From NCBI RefSeq assembly GCF_003265995.1, contig NZ_MVJN01000003.1, positions 62,001 through 126,000 on the forward strand: 64,000 bases of DNA, read 5' to 3'. The stretch comes from Legionella quinlivanii. Its GTDB lineage: Bacteria; Pseudomonadota; Gammaproteobacteria; Legionellales; Legionellaceae. The translations under genes and the position numbers were made by a program. Positions 53,334 to 62,376 of this stretch are shown here, piece after piece. The first letter of the stretch is position 1. The number at the start of each line of letters is the position of its first letter. The notes under the pieces are model-generated. The model did no database searches, was not told the origin of the DNA, and worked only from the letters and a program-made list of their open reading frames with translations.

Positions 53334-53660
53334 TTAGCTGTTGCTTTCAACAAATGCAGTCAGTTGTGATTTGCTCAGCAGACCCATTTTCATTGCTGCC
53401 ACCTGGCCGTTTTTGAAAATAATCAGAGTAGGGATACTCATAACACCATACTTGGATGGAGTTTGTGGATTTTCATCAATATTTACTTTGGCGAAAGTAA
53501 TCTGCTCGTGATGACTGGCGGCAACTTCTTCCAGAATAGGTGTTAACGCACGGCATGGGCCACACCATTCGGCCCAAAAATCCACCAATACTGGCTTGGT
53601 TGAATTCAATACGTCCTGCGAAAAGCTCGCATCAGTTACCGTTTTAATATGTTCACTCAT
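53334..53660 (-). CDS. trxA: Thioredoxin 1
   Basis: A 108-residue thioredoxin with the active site WCGPC (Cys33, Cys36) in FWAEWCGPCRALTPILEE, the cis-Pro loop MSIPTLIIFKNGQ and the typical length. It reduces protein disulfides with thioredoxin reductase. It lies 5 kb upstream of rho on the same strand, split by forward-strand genes. Confidence 0.97.
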   Translation of the reverse strand: MSEHIKTVTDASFSQDVLNSTKPVLVDFWAEWCGPCRALTPILEEVAASHHEQITFAKVNIDENPQTPSKYGVMSIPTLIIFKNGQVAAMKMGLLSKSQLTAFVESNS

Positions 53661-53725
53661 GTGTTATCCCCTAAGGATTTAAGAATTTAAAATACGATCT
53701 TGATTATATACACAACAGAAGACGA

Positions 53726-54454
53726 CTACAAATCGCCCCATACAGCCTGCAAAATACTCAGCGCCGCAATCGCAGCAGTTTCTGTGCGCAAGACCCTTGG
53801 CCCCAAAGACAGCGGTGCGCAATGATTCTTCGTTAATTGATCAAGCTCCTCAGCCGAGAATCCCCCTTCAGGACCAATAAATAAATACACTTCTTTGTCT
53901 TTGCATTGATAATCTCGCCAGTGTTTATCAGCTCCAGGCGAGAGCACAAAGCTGGCGACAGCAGGCATTTGTTTCAAAAAGTCGGCAAAAGTGATAATCG
54001 GCTGTACTGGCGGTACGGTATTTCTTCCGCATTGCTCACAGGCGGAAATGACGATATGCTGCCACTGCGCCTGTTTTTTTCTCATCCTCTCCTCATCCAG
54101 CTTCACGGCGCAATAGTCAGTAAGAACCGGCGTAATACTGGCCACCCCAAGCTCTGCCGCCTTTTGCACGACAATTTCCATACGCTCACCTTTTGAAACG
54201 CCTTGCACAAGATGAAGTCTGACTGGCGATTCGCGATTCCTTTCCTGAGCGGAAATGATTTTAACCATTACCTTTTTTTTATGCGCCTGAACTATTTCGG
54301 CATCGAATTCCTGGTTATTGCCGGGGAACAGGCAGAGCCTGTCGCCTTGCTGTTTTCTTAAGACCACACCCACATGCTGGCCGGCCTCAGGTGACAGCTC
54401 TATAATTTCTCCAGGGGAATATTGTCCTGGCTGGTAAATACGAATTAAACGCAC
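53726..54454 (-). CDS. rsmE: 16S rRNA (uracil1498-N3)-methyltransferase RsmE
   Basis: A 242-residue SPOUT methyltransferase acting on U1498 of 16S rRNA. The motif FIGPEGGFSAEEL and the C-terminal LGPRVLRTETAAIAALSILQ knot are diagnostic. I start at GTG 54454, since GAGAGG lies 7 bases upstream and the protein then begins VRLIRIYQ as in relatives (243 in E. coli). A longer frame to ATG 54481 adds nine residues without a ribosome site. Confidence 0.93.
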   Translation of the reverse strand: MRLIRIYQPGQYSPGEIIELSPEAGQHVGVVLRKQQGDRLCLFPGNNQEFDAEIVQAHKKKVMVKIISAQERNRESPVRLHLVQGVSKGERMEIVVQKAAELGVASITPVLTDYCAVKLDEERMRKKQAQWQHIVISACEQCGRNTVPPVQPIITFADFLKQMPAVASFVLSPGADKHWRDYQCKDKEVYLFIGPEGGFSAEELDQLTKNHCAPLSLGPRVLRTETAAIAALSILQAVWGDL

Positions 54455-54501
54455 AGAAATCCTCTCGTTAATTTCTATCAATGACTATGCTACTATCACT
54501 A

Positions 54502-54545
54502 GGGCGTGTTTTTAAGGTTATTGATAAAACTTTAAAAACACGCCC
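54502..54545. promoter_or_regulatory. Perfect 14-bp hairpin in the rsmE-fumC divergent region
   Basis: GGGCGTGTTTTTAA (54502-54515) and TTAAAAACACGCCC (54532-54545) form a perfect stem with a 16-base loop, in the short spacer between divergent rsmE and fumC. It lies 25 bases before the fumC start, in the likely leader or promoter. A related GGGCGTGCTTTAAG appears at 62347-62360. Confidence 0.6.
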
Positions 54546-54570
54546 TTGCTTTTCTATTCTGGAGAAAATA

Positions 54571-55962
54571 ATGACCGCCACACGCATTGAAACCGACAGT
54601 ATGGGTGAAATCCCGGTTGAGACCAGCCGCTATTGGGGGGCGCAGACCGAGCGCTCGCTGCATCATTTTAACATTGGCAATGACATCATACCAAGAGAAG
54701 TTACCCATGCCTTTGGCATTTTAAAAAAAGCCGCCGCTCTCACCAATCTTGAACTAGGAAAACTACCCCAGGATAAGGCCGATCTGATTATTAAAGCGGC
54801 TGACGAGGTTAGCTCAGGTGCGCTGGATGAACATTTTCCTCTGCATGTCTGGCAGACTGGCAGCGGAACCCAATCCAATATGAATGCCAATGAAGTTATC
54901 TCAAACCGGGCAATTGAGCTTGCCGGAGGAGTAAAGGGCAGTAAAACGCCGGTTCATCCAAATGATCATGTCAATATGTCACAATCATCCAATGACACCT
55001 TTCCCACCGCTATGCATATCGCGACCGCCATTGCCATCCACAAGCGCCTGCTGCCTGCGGTCCGTGAATTAAGAGATACTCTGGCTGCCAAGATGAATGC
55101 GTTTAAGGACATCGTAAAGATTGGTCGAACTCATCTTCAGGACGCAGTCCCTTTAACTCTCGGTCAAGAGTTTTCCGGTTATGTTGCGCAACTCGATGCC
55201 TGCATGCAATATGTTGAGCAATGCCTGCCAGATGTCTATAAACTGGCGCTCGGAGGCACCGCCGTTGGTACAGGACTGAACACCCACCCGCAATTTGCCG
55301 AAAAAGCGGCTGCCCATATCGCTCAAATTACTGGATTACCTTTTGTATCCGCACCTAACAAATTTGCAGCACTGGCCTCCCACGAACCACTGGTCATGGC
55401 GCATAGCAGCTTCAAGGCATTAGCTTGTGCACTGATGAAAATTGCCAATGATGTCCGCTGGCTTGGTTCAGGTCCTCGCTGTGGAATTGGCGAGCTTATT
55501 CTGCCTGAAAATGAGCCCGGTTCATCCATTATGCCCGGCAAAGTAAATCCCACCCAATGTGAAGCAATGACCATGGTCTGCGCACAGGTTCTGGGGAATG
55601 ACACTACGGTTGGAATTGCTGCCAGTCAGGGGAATTTTGAATTAAATGTATTTAAGCCGGTTATTATTTTTAATGTGCTTCATTCATTAAATCTGCTGGC
55701 GGATACCTGCCATTCATTCAGGGAGTTCTGTGCGGAAGGCCTAGAGCCCAACTACACACAGATTGAGTATTATCTGCATCACTCACTGATGCTGGTTACA
55801 GCACTCAATCAGCATATTGGTTATGATAAAGCCGCTAAAATCGCCAAAACAGCACACCATGACAACATATCCCTGGAGGAAGCAGCAGTTAAACTGGGCT
55901 ACTTAACCGCCGAACAGTTCAAGGAATATGTGAAGCCTGAGGAAATGGTCAACGCCGGTTAG
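54571..55962 (+). CDS. fumC: Class II fumarate hydratase
   Basis: A 463-residue iron-independent fumarase of the TCA cycle (fumarate to L-malate). I start at ATG 54571, preceded by GGAGA, giving the N-terminus [16 protein letters not shown] like other FumC. Signatures are [34 protein letters not shown] and the fumarase lyase box [13 protein letters not shown]. The heat-stable FumC type lacks the 4Fe-4S cluster. Monocistronic; a strong hairpin follows the stop. Confidence 0.97.
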   Translation: MTATRIETDSMGEIPVETSRYWGAQTERSLHHFNIGNDIIPREVTHAFGILKKAAALTNLELGKLPQDKADLIIKAADEVSSGALDEHFPLHVWQTGSGTQSNMNANEVISNRAIELAGGVKGSKTPVHPNDHVNMSQSSNDTFPTAMHIATAIAIHKRLLPAVRELRDTLAAKMNAFKDIVKIGRTHLQDAVPLTLGQEFSGYVAQLDACMQYVEQCLPDVYKLALGGTAVGTGLNTHPQFAEKAAAHIAQITGLPFVSAPNKFAALASHEPLVMAHSSFKALACALMKIANDVRWLGSGPRCGIGELILPENEPGSSIMPGKVNPTQCEAMTMVCAQVLGNDTTVGIAASQGNFELNVFKPVIIFNVLHSLNLLADTCHSFREFCAEGLEPNYTQIEYYLHHSLMLVTALNQHIGYDKAAKIAKTAHHDNISLEEAAVKLGYLTAEQFKEYVKPEEMVNAG

Positions 55963-55969
55963 TTCGCAT

Positions 55970-55991
55970 ACCGCGGGATCAATCCCGCGGT
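55970..55991. terminator. Convergent hairpin terminator, fumC / glycerophosphodiesterase
   Basis: ACCGCGGGAT and ATCCCGCGGT form a 10-bp GC-rich stem with a two-base loop, 8 bases after the fumC stop. It overlaps the last codons of the reverse gene, so it serves both sides. Confidence 0.65.
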
Positions 55992-56758
55992 TCATTCAGC
56001 ATTCGGCTGATAGCCCCCACGTTATTACTAAAAATCCAGCGCATCCCTCTGTGTACTTCACGGTAGAGCACATTTTTGGAATCCACAAAACCAACCCCAA
56101 CTTTTTGCTCGGCAAGCTTTAGTGATTCAATTTTTTTGCTGGAAAAAAGCAGATAATGGCCTAAAACACCGCCGTACTGCTGCTTCAAACTATCCTGACA
56201 AAAACGAGCCATATTATTATGCCCGGCAACCAGCAGCATGGATTGCCTTGAGAATAGGGTCAGTTCGCGAAATATTCCCTCATCCAGACTTAACAGATGA
56301 TAATCGGTTTCAGGCTGTAAGGGACTTAAAACCTCAAACAAAGCGCCCTCGCCTGCAAATGGCGCCTTTAGCTCAATAAAGAAATGCAGCGAATTCCCAT
56401 ATAGATTAATGACTTCCTCCAGTGAAGGGATCATTGGCACTTCTTTTTTTAGCTCAGCAAAGCTTAGCTGATTTACCCATTGATTTTTTCCCCACAACCG
56501 ATTCAAATCGGGATCATGATGTACCACAGGCACCTGATCGGCAGTCATCTGAATATCCAGCTCAACCCCCCAGCAGCCTAACTCAAGGGCACGGTCAAAA
56601 GCAGGCAGGGTATTTTCAATGATCCGCAATTTCCTGCTATGCGCTCCACGATGCGCAATTAGATAAACCTCTTGCAATAATTGGTTCTCAGGCCGCAAAC
56701 GCGGCACACAGGCAAAATATCGGTCTATACTTTTTTCAAGACACTCAAGAAAAGTCAT
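55979..56758 (-). CDS. Glycerophosphodiester phosphodiesterase
   Basis: A 259-residue GDPD-family enzyme that releases glycerol 3-phosphate from glycerophosphodiesters. The catalytic motif HRGAH...ENTLPAFDRALELGCWGVELDIQMTADQVPVVHHDPDLNRLWG is complete: both His, and Glu/Asp metal ligands. No signal peptide, so it is cytosolic like UgpQ. Length matches UgpQ (247). Confidence 0.92.
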   Translation of the reverse strand: MTFLECLEKSIDRYFACVPRLRPENQLLQEVYLIAHRGAHSRKLRIIENTLPAFDRALELGCWGVELDIQMTADQVPVVHHDPDLNRLWGKNQWVNQLSFAELKKEVPMIPSLEEVINLYGNSLHFFIELKAPFAGEGALFEVLSPLQPETDYHLLSLDEGIFRELTLFSRQSMLLVAGHNNMARFCQDSLKQQYGGVLGHYLLFSSKKIESLKLAEQKVGVGFVDSKNVLYREVHRGMRWIFSNNVGAISRMLNEPRD

Positions 56759-56843
56759 TCTGGGCTTTACTAAATAAAAAAAGTGTAGCAGCTTTTCATA
56801 ACGCTGTTAATGATGCTTTTTTATATAACCTAACAAATAAAGA

Positions 56844-56872
56844 TTGACATCAGAACATTTCTTGAGTACCTT
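56844..56872 (+). promoter_or_regulatory. Predicted promoter of the tRNA-Leu gene
   Basis: TTGACA (56844-56849) and TACCTT (56867-56872) have a 17-base spacer and end 9 bases before the tRNA start. The -35 box is perfect; the -10 box is poor. Confidence 0.55.
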
Positions 56873-56881
56873 AGCCGCAAT

Positions 56882-56968
56882 GCCGAGGTGGTGGAATTGG
56901 TAGACACGCTAGCTTCAGGTGCTAGTGGGGGCAACCCCGTGGAGGTTCGAGTCCTCTTCTCGGTACCA
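56882..56968 (+). tRNA. tRNA-Leu (anticodon CAG)
   Basis: An 87-base tRNA with encoded CCA. The acceptor stem starts GCCGAGG and pairs with TCTCGGT; the D arm GGTGGTGGAATTGGTAGAC is class II; the anticodon stem-loop CTAGC-TTCAGGT-GCTAG gives CAG at 56916-56918. The long variable arm GGGGGCAACCCC and the T arm GAGGTTCGAGTCCTC follow. It reads CUG codons. Confidence 0.97.
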
Positions 56969-57059
56969 TTATGAACTTGTAACGGTTCAATTCAAATTAG
57001 TACGTAACACTTTAATTTATTAAAACTTCTTCTCACATATTTCTCAACTATAAATCAAT

Positions 57060-58226
57060 TTATAGTGAAGGCTTTTCAGAGTCATTTAAATCCTCATCTG
57101 TATTTTCTTCTATATCAAAATGCTGCTTTAAGACTTCAACTTGATGTTCTGTCAACTTCTCATTGGCAAAAAAACCTAAATTTGCTTCCAACACGTTAGC
57201 GGCCATATTGGTTAATGGGGGTGTTGGCGTATTTAGGTTGCAATCCATTCTTCTCACCCCATCAAAATCAACGACCAATATCATTTTATCATTTTCATTA
57301 AAATGAACATCTGTTACCCAGGAACCAGTAGACATTGACTCCAGGAATTGGCCATCATCAAAGCGATGCAGGCTAACTACTTCGTTATCATATTCTGGTA
57401 TAAAAATATGACTGCCGTCCGGAGTAACAAGAAAATCGTGAATCTGCGTATTGGCTGTTACAATCTCTCTTTCCTTTTGTTCTAAATCAAAATCATAGAT
57501 ACAAATAGCGGCGTTAGAACCACTACAAACCAGGCTATATTTTTTATCTTTATCAATTACTAGTTGAGCAGTATAAACAGGAAAGCCCGTGCCAATTTGC
57601 TTGATAAGTTTTTTAGCTTTAATGGAATACACGTCAATACAGCGTCCACTGCCTGAACCGCAAACCAAATAATCATCGTACATCCTAATATCATTATACC
57701 GATGTCTTAATAGCCACTGTTCTGAAACATTTTTTGATTTGATGCCTATAAACACAAGCTCTGTTTGATATCTATCCTCTGCATGTATTCCTCTTCCTTC
57801 GAAATGAAAATCTTTATCGGTTTTAACAATAAGGGTGTCACCTTGCAATCCCACAAGACCGCCGTCAGAAAAAATATCTGTAGTTGCTCCATTGATAATC
57901 TCCTCTAATCTTCCTGATTCAATATTCCACAAATCGATAGAGCCACTATTGTTCCAACAAATGAACGATTGCCCATCCTCTAAAAACAGCATATCTGCAG
58001 GAGTGTAGCCTGGCTGTTTTTGTAATTTTTTGATTACTTGCAGGCTTTGACTACTAACAACCTGAATATCATTATTTCTTGCGATAAGCAGATGTTTACT
58101 CACTGAGGAATAAGCCGATTTATAAAAACCGCGCTCGTTTTCTAATTGGGTTTTATTAGTCATTTTATCTTTTGCCATGCAAACCTCTGCTTGTTCCGCT
58201 GTTTGAAAAACATAATCATTTAACAT
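57060..58226 (-). CDS. Beta-propeller (WD40-like) orphan protein
   Basis: A 388-residue protein made of repeated four-strand units: SGSIDLWNIESGRLEEI, DYLVCGSGSGRCIDVYSIKAKKLI, AAICIYDFDLEQKE and HDFLVTPDGSHIFIPEYDNEVVSLHRF. This looks like a seven-bladed propeller. The last 40 residues are an acidic tail (EENTDEDLNDSEKPS). No signal peptide, so it is probably cytosolic or translocated. It lies just beyond tRNA-Leu and is AT-rich. Propellers bind proteins; no specific function can be given. Confidence 0.7.
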   Translation of the reverse strand: MLNDYVFQTAEQAEVCMAKDKMTNKTQLENERGFYKSAYSSVSKHLLIARNNDIQVVSSQSLQVIKKLQKQPGYTPADMLFLEDGQSFICWNNSGSIDLWNIESGRLEEIINGATTDIFSDGGLVGLQGDTLIVKTDKDFHFEGRGIHAEDRYQTELVFIGIKSKNVSEQWLLRHRYNDIRMYDDYLVCGSGSGRCIDVYSIKAKKLIKQIGTGFPVYTAQLVIDKDKKYSLVCSGSNAAICIYDFDLEQKEREIVTANTQIHDFLVTPDGSHIFIPEYDNEVVSLHRFDDGQFLESMSTGSWVTDVHFNENDKMILVVDFDGVRRMDCNLNTPTPPLTNMAANVLEANLGFFANEKLTEHQVEVLKQHFDIEENTDEDLNDSEKPSL

Positions 58227-58383
58227 TCTGCCTGTTTAATTATGCCTCTATATGATAATAAATTATATCTTAATAATGCCAAGGGGGCGTGAAGCCTTTA
58301 CTAATTAAAGCCTAATGGAATTCATGATTGTGGTTTTTATTCCATTCTGTAAAATACGATTCGTTTTACAAAGGAGTGAGCCT

Positions 58384-58803
58384 ATGTTGTTACAGGTACA
58401 AGCGTTGTCACTTGCCTTAGCGGAAAAAATGGCGGAAGCGGCAGAGGCTTTTGCAGTTGAAAAAGGCTTAACTCTGGCGTTTGCCATTATGGATAATCAT
58501 GGCAATCTGAAACTGTTCAAGCGTATGGATGGCAATAACTTCGTTAGTGTGCGTATGGCTCAACTCAAAGCAATGACTTCGGCGAGCATTCCGGTGTCGA
58601 CTAAAACACTGGCTGAGCGAAATACTTCCTATGCCAATAGTCCATACACATCAGTTCCTGATATTGTTTTTCTGGAAGGCGGCCTGCCAATTATAAGCAA
58701 AACTGGACAGCATCTTGGCTCAATAGGCGTTAGCGGAGCCAACCCTGAGCTGGACGGGCAATGTGCTCAGGCAGCCCTCGATGCCATCAGAGGCTTCTTA
58801 TAA
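58384..58803 (+). CDS. GlcG/HbpS-family heme-binding-like protein
   Basis: A 139-residue GlcG-type protein. I start at ATG 58384, since AAAGGAGTGAG lies just upstream. The core shows [37 protein letters not shown] and the C-terminal [22 protein letters not shown], typical of the family. Members bind heme or cofactors or assist glycolate/propanediol metabolism, but the role here is unknown. Its end overlaps the psd stop region by a few bases, convergent. Confidence 0.85.
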   Translation: MLLQVQALSLALAEKMAEAAEAFAVEKGLTLAFAIMDNHGNLKLFKRMDGNNFVSVRMAQLKAMTSASIPVSTKTLAERNTSYANSPYTSVPDIVFLEGGLPIISKTGQHLGSIGVSGANPELDGQCAQAALDAIRGFL

Positions 58804-59643
58804 TGCAACAGAAGCCAGCTCCTGACCAAAGCGTACGGGGGAACCAGCCTGCAGATTATTTGTCCATTGCAATGGGTGCTCATTGGTGAATAGTAGAACA
58901 ACAGTTGAGCCTAACTTAAAAAATCCTACTTCACTGCCTTGTTTCAGCATGGTTTCAGCCAGCTGATATTCAAATGTCTGAACCTTTTTCTGACGCCGCA
59001 ATTCACCGTGCCAACTGGTGCCAATGGCTCCGACAATTGTAGCACCCACCATGACCATCGCCATTAAGCCCAGGCGGGTTTCAAAATAAATAACCAGACG
59101 TTCATTACGCGCAAATAACTGGGGAATAACCCGCGCTGTGGTAGGCTGTACTGAAAATAAACGACCTGGAATGTAAACCATTTTGCGAAGAATCCCATCC
59201 AGCGGCATATGCACGCGATGATAATCTTTCGGTGACAAATATAAAGTGATGAAATGGCCATCCTGAAACTGTGCCGAGACCGGCTCGTTGGCCAGAAAAT
59301 CACTGACGGTGTAATAGCGCCCTTTGGCCTGCAGCAATTGCCCTTCGTTTATCCGACCCAGTTCGCTGACCACCCCATCCACAGGGGAAATGATATCGGC
59401 TGTGGCAAGAGGGCGGCTCTCGGGCTTGAGATTACGGATAAAAAACTCATTAAAACTCTTATAAATGGCCGGATCTTCCACCAGTGCTTCCTGCATATTA
59501 ACCCGGTATTTGGCGATAAATTGCCGGATAATAAAATTTTTAACCGCAGGAGATTTGACATCAGCAAGCAGGCCAGCCAACACGGTCAAAGCCTGCTTAG
59601 GCAACAGATACTGGGGAAATGTTTTAATAAAATCAATGAGCAT
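58798..59643 (-). CDS. psd: Phosphatidylserine decarboxylase proenzyme
   Basis: A 281-residue inner-membrane enzyme forming phosphatidylethanolamine from phosphatidylserine. The self-cleavage site LGST is near residue 254 and gives the pyruvoyl-Ser alpha chain. The catalytic [10 protein letters not shown] segment is near residue 142. Length is typical for the bacterial type I (about 285-320). Monocistronic. Confidence 0.95.
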   Translation of the reverse strand: MLIDFIKTFPQYLLPKQALTVLAGLLADVKSPAVKNFIIRQFIAKYRVNMQEALVEDPAIYKSFNEFFIRNLKPESRPLATADIISPVDGVVSELGRINEGQLLQAKGRYYTVSDFLANEPVSAQFQDGHFITLYLSPKDYHRVHMPLDGILRKMVYIPGRLFSVQPTTARVIPQLFARNERLVIYFETRLGLMAMVMVGATIVGAIGTSWHGELRRQKKVQTFEYQLAETMLKQGSEVGFFKLGSTVVLLFTNEHPLQWTNNLQAGSPVRFGQELASVAL

Positions 59644-60202
59644 ACAATTACTGCAACTAAATATTGAGCCTAATCATAAGTGAATTCTTTTGCGCTGTCA
59701 CCTGACTTAAAGAGCATAGGTATCTACATATCACTGAAAACACAGTCAGCTCCTCACTTTACGTTCCTTCCTCGCGTCTACGTCCCTCACTTGTCCGAGG
59801 GGTCCAGAACACTCATAGAGAAAAACTGGACTCTGTGGACAAGCTGCAGGGCCTAGGGGCACTGCCATTAAGTTAAGCTCAATTGTATATTCAACTGTCA
59901 TCCCCGCGAAAGGCGGGGATCCATCTCTGAGCTAGCCACAATGCCGACTGAGGAATAGATTCCCGCCTTTCGCGGGAATGACAGAAGTCCTTAACTTAAT
60001 GGCAGTGGGCCTAGGGGGATGGGGAGATAACTATGGACTGGAAGCAGGTCTTTCGCAAAGCATTTACAATTGCGCTGTTCTATGGCTAATTAATAGTTGG
60101 CTTTAAAAGTATTCAAATGTGGACATCAGGAAGATTTCTCTGCTTTGAAGAGGTTGATTTATCAAAAACTAATCAATATGAGCCAGCACGGAGGGCCCAC
60201 TT
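59644..60202. other. 559-base non-coding stretch between psd and a large orphan gene
   Basis: Outside the MITE copy at 59860-60007 I see no coding sequence. Bases 59774-59798 (CTACGTCCCTCACTTGTCCG...) repeat part of the inner hairpin at 34007-34039 in damaged form. A 62-codon frame at 60097 has no ribosome site. The forward gene at 60203 must have its promoter within 60020-60190. Confidence 0.6.
59860..60007. mobile_element. MITE-like element, full copy 3, with target duplication
   Basis: A 148-bp copy of the 324-469 element, with perfect 18-base ends CACTGCCATTAAGTTAAG and CTTAACTTAATGGCAGTG. It is flanked by a perfect direct repeat GGCCTAGGGG at 59850-59859 and 60008-60017. This is the expected 10-base (possibly 11-base) footprint of transposition, and the best evidence in the window that the family was mobile. 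It has no transposase of its own. Confidence 0.92.
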
Positions 60203-62347
60203 ATGAAGGAAGGACATTCTCGTATCCCCTATCGCTCGATGCAAGACAATTCGCGGCTAAACATTGCTGCGAGACCCTTTTATGATGAACTCTGTTACAC
60301 CGAAGAAGAATTACAATTCCGACAACGCGTGATTAATCTGCGAACTGCGAGCAAAATCGATGCCCAGCTGCTTAGCACAGAAGACAGCTGGTTTAATGAA
60401 GATAAAACCCAGGCCTTGGCTACAGTGAATGAGGGATCATGGCTGTTGAGTGTTCAATATCGGCCACGCCACGAACTGAGCTTAGACGACTTTCATGCTG
60501 AAATCCTTCCTCCTCAGCGGGTAAGCTGGACGGGCTTGAGTATGATGATGAGGCAGATTGGCGATTACCTCCTGATTAGAAATGATGCACTTAGCAAAGC
60601 ACATCTTAACCAGCCATTTAATTATGTGTTACTGGACAGCATGCAGATTCTGCGAAAACTGGCTGCCATCAATGATGCAGAATATGTCAGTGAACAATTA
60701 CAGTTATTTACCCAATATTTGCGGGCAGTCGAGGTGATGACTTCTCCTATGGCCGGCAGCGATCGTTTGTTTTTAGCGGATTGTCGAAGTACTATTGAAA
60801 AAGACATTCAATTTGATATCCAGCAAAAACTGCAATCCCGGCAGTTTAAAATAAAAATCGAACGTCTTCATCATGAGCTGACCAATCTGGCCCAGAAACG
60901 ACACACAGGAATGCATTTTGCTGTAACCGCTTATGATGCAAATCCACACCCCTTTTGGGAACTCTACAAAGACGCACAGACGATTGGCTCTCAGCGGGAG
61001 TTTCCGACTCTGGCAGCAAAACATTGTGCACAAATAACCAGCGAAACAAATGAGCTTGCCCCAGGGTCTTCCGGTAATCTCGCAGCACCTGAATCCATTC
61101 GCCTGACTGCCGAGGATCTGAAGCAGTGCCCTGGTTTTAAGTTTATCGATAATTTGCCATCAACCATTCATGAAGCTTACGGCCAGGCGATTAGTGATTT
61201 ACAGGAAGTGTTAAGATTTCAGAATATCCTTGAGCAACTCTCACAGCTGCTCGATCAGGCCGGGGAAGTGTTTACCATCACACAGTTTCGCTCGCAAATG
61301 CTTGATCTCTTTGAAGGAATTGAGCTGTTCGTACAACGTTCGCAAGCGCCGGTTAAGGAGGTATTGGAGGCCAATAGCGCCGCCTATCATCAATCCATTC
61401 AAGACAAACAGGATATTCGCTGGTGGGAAAAATGGGTTTCGGATAAGCCCGAAAAAATTGATAGCTTTATTAACAATCAGGATAATTTGTCACGTTTTGC
61501 TGTAACCCCTGTTAATCTGCAGCAGGTTGAAAAGCAGATTATGGAACAAACGAATCAAATAAAAACGCACCTCCATCAGTTCGCCAGCGAGGAAAAACAG
61601 TTGGAACTCATCAGCTCAACCAAAGAACTCATGGGGCAAGTGATGAACTCTATGCAATCCTGGGTTAATCAGCAAAACCGCCTTGCCGGCCTGCCTGAAA
61701 AACCAATGCTCCAGACGCCAATTACAAATTCCATCCCGAAAAAAAATAAATTGCTCGAAACCAAAACACAGGAGCCTGCAAGAAGAAATCGCTTACCACT
61801 AACAGAAAAGGCGAGCGCGAAACGGTCTGAACGCTCCCGATTTTTTAAATCCTCTCCAGAGCCTCTTAATCAGATATTTATTTCACCGGCCACAGATACT
61901 CGCCGGCCGCTGCCCGCTTATAGCCCGCCCTCAATCGCCGCCAGGTCTAATGAAACTACAGCTCAGGAGGTTGCAGCCTTCAATCCGCTTATTTTTTTTA
62001 GCATCCTTATTTTATTGCCTTTAGGAATTATACTGCTTAAATTGCTCTATGATCGTTATCAGTCAAGAACGTCTAACCCTGGCGCAACCCAGGAAGTCAA
62101 TCCGTTACAATATGAAGAAAGTCTCATTAAAGCCGAGGACTCACTGGCGGTTATTGCTGGCTATGTCAGCGCTTATGGTGATGAAGACGAAAAGGCTGTT
62201 CTCGAAGAGTTTAGCGACACCGCTAACAGGTTAAAATCCCGGCAGAAAGCGATGCACTATGATCAAAACGCATTGGAGAGCTTGCTGGAAGAGTTAAATG
62301 ACTTTATCCAGGACCACCGCCTTGCAAATAGCAGCCCTAAAACTTAG
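60203..62347 (+). CDS. Large coiled-coil protein with one membrane helix
   Basis: A 714-residue protein with no recognised family. Residues 1-560 are helical and charged with several coiled-coil-prone stretches (FQNILEQLSQLLDQAG; QQVEKQIMEQTNQIKTHLHQF). Residues 560-630 are a Pro/Ser-rich disordered linker. A single strong membrane helix lies at about residues 597-618 (PLIFFSILILLPLGIILLKLLY), and a cytoplasmic-like acidic helical tail follows (SLIKAEDSLAVIAGYVSAYGDEDEKAVLEEF). GGAGG lies 10 bases before the ATG. It could be a Dot/Icm substrate or an envelope protein; I cannot choose. Confidence 0.65.
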   Translation: MKEGHSRIPYRSMQDNSRLNIAARPFYDELCYTEEELQFRQRVINLRTASKIDAQLLSTEDSWFNEDKTQALATVNEGSWLLSVQYRPRHELSLDDFHAEILPPQRVSWTGLSMMMRQIGDYLLIRNDALSKAHLNQPFNYVLLDSMQILRKLAAINDAEYVSEQLQLFTQYLRAVEVMTSPMAGSDRLFLADCRSTIEKDIQFDIQQKLQSRQFKIKIERLHHELTNLAQKRHTGMHFAVTAYDANPHPFWELYKDAQTIGSQREFPTLAAKHCAQITSETNELAPGSSGNLAAPESIRLTAEDLKQCPGFKFIDNLPSTIHEAYGQAISDLQEVLRFQNILEQLSQLLDQAGEVFTITQFRSQMLDLFEGIELFVQRSQAPVKEVLEANSAAYHQSIQDKQDIRWWEKWVSDKPEKIDSFINNQDNLSRFAVTPVNLQQVEKQIMEQTNQIKTHLHQFASEEKQLELISSTKELMGQVMNSMQSWVNQQNRLAGLPEKPMLQTPITNSIPKKNKLLETKTQEPARRNRLPLTEKASAKRSERSRFFKSSPEPLNQIFISPATDTRRPLPAYSPPSIAARSNETTAQEVAAFNPLIFFSILILLPLGIILLKLLYDRYQSRTSNPGATQEVNPLQYEESLIKAEDSLAVIAGYVSAYGDEDEKAVLEEFSDTANRLKSRQKAMHYDQNALESLLEELNDFIQDHRLANSSPKT

Positions 62348-62376
62348 GGCGTGCTTTAAGTTCTGGCAGGAAAGAG

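Noticed and set aside
56960..58300. Attachment-site repeat of the tRNA-Leu 3' end
   Set aside because: No second copy of the tRNA 3' end was seen in the window.
60097..60285. 62-codon frame before the large orphan
   Set aside because: No ribosome site; it overlaps the start of the 60203 gene in another frame.
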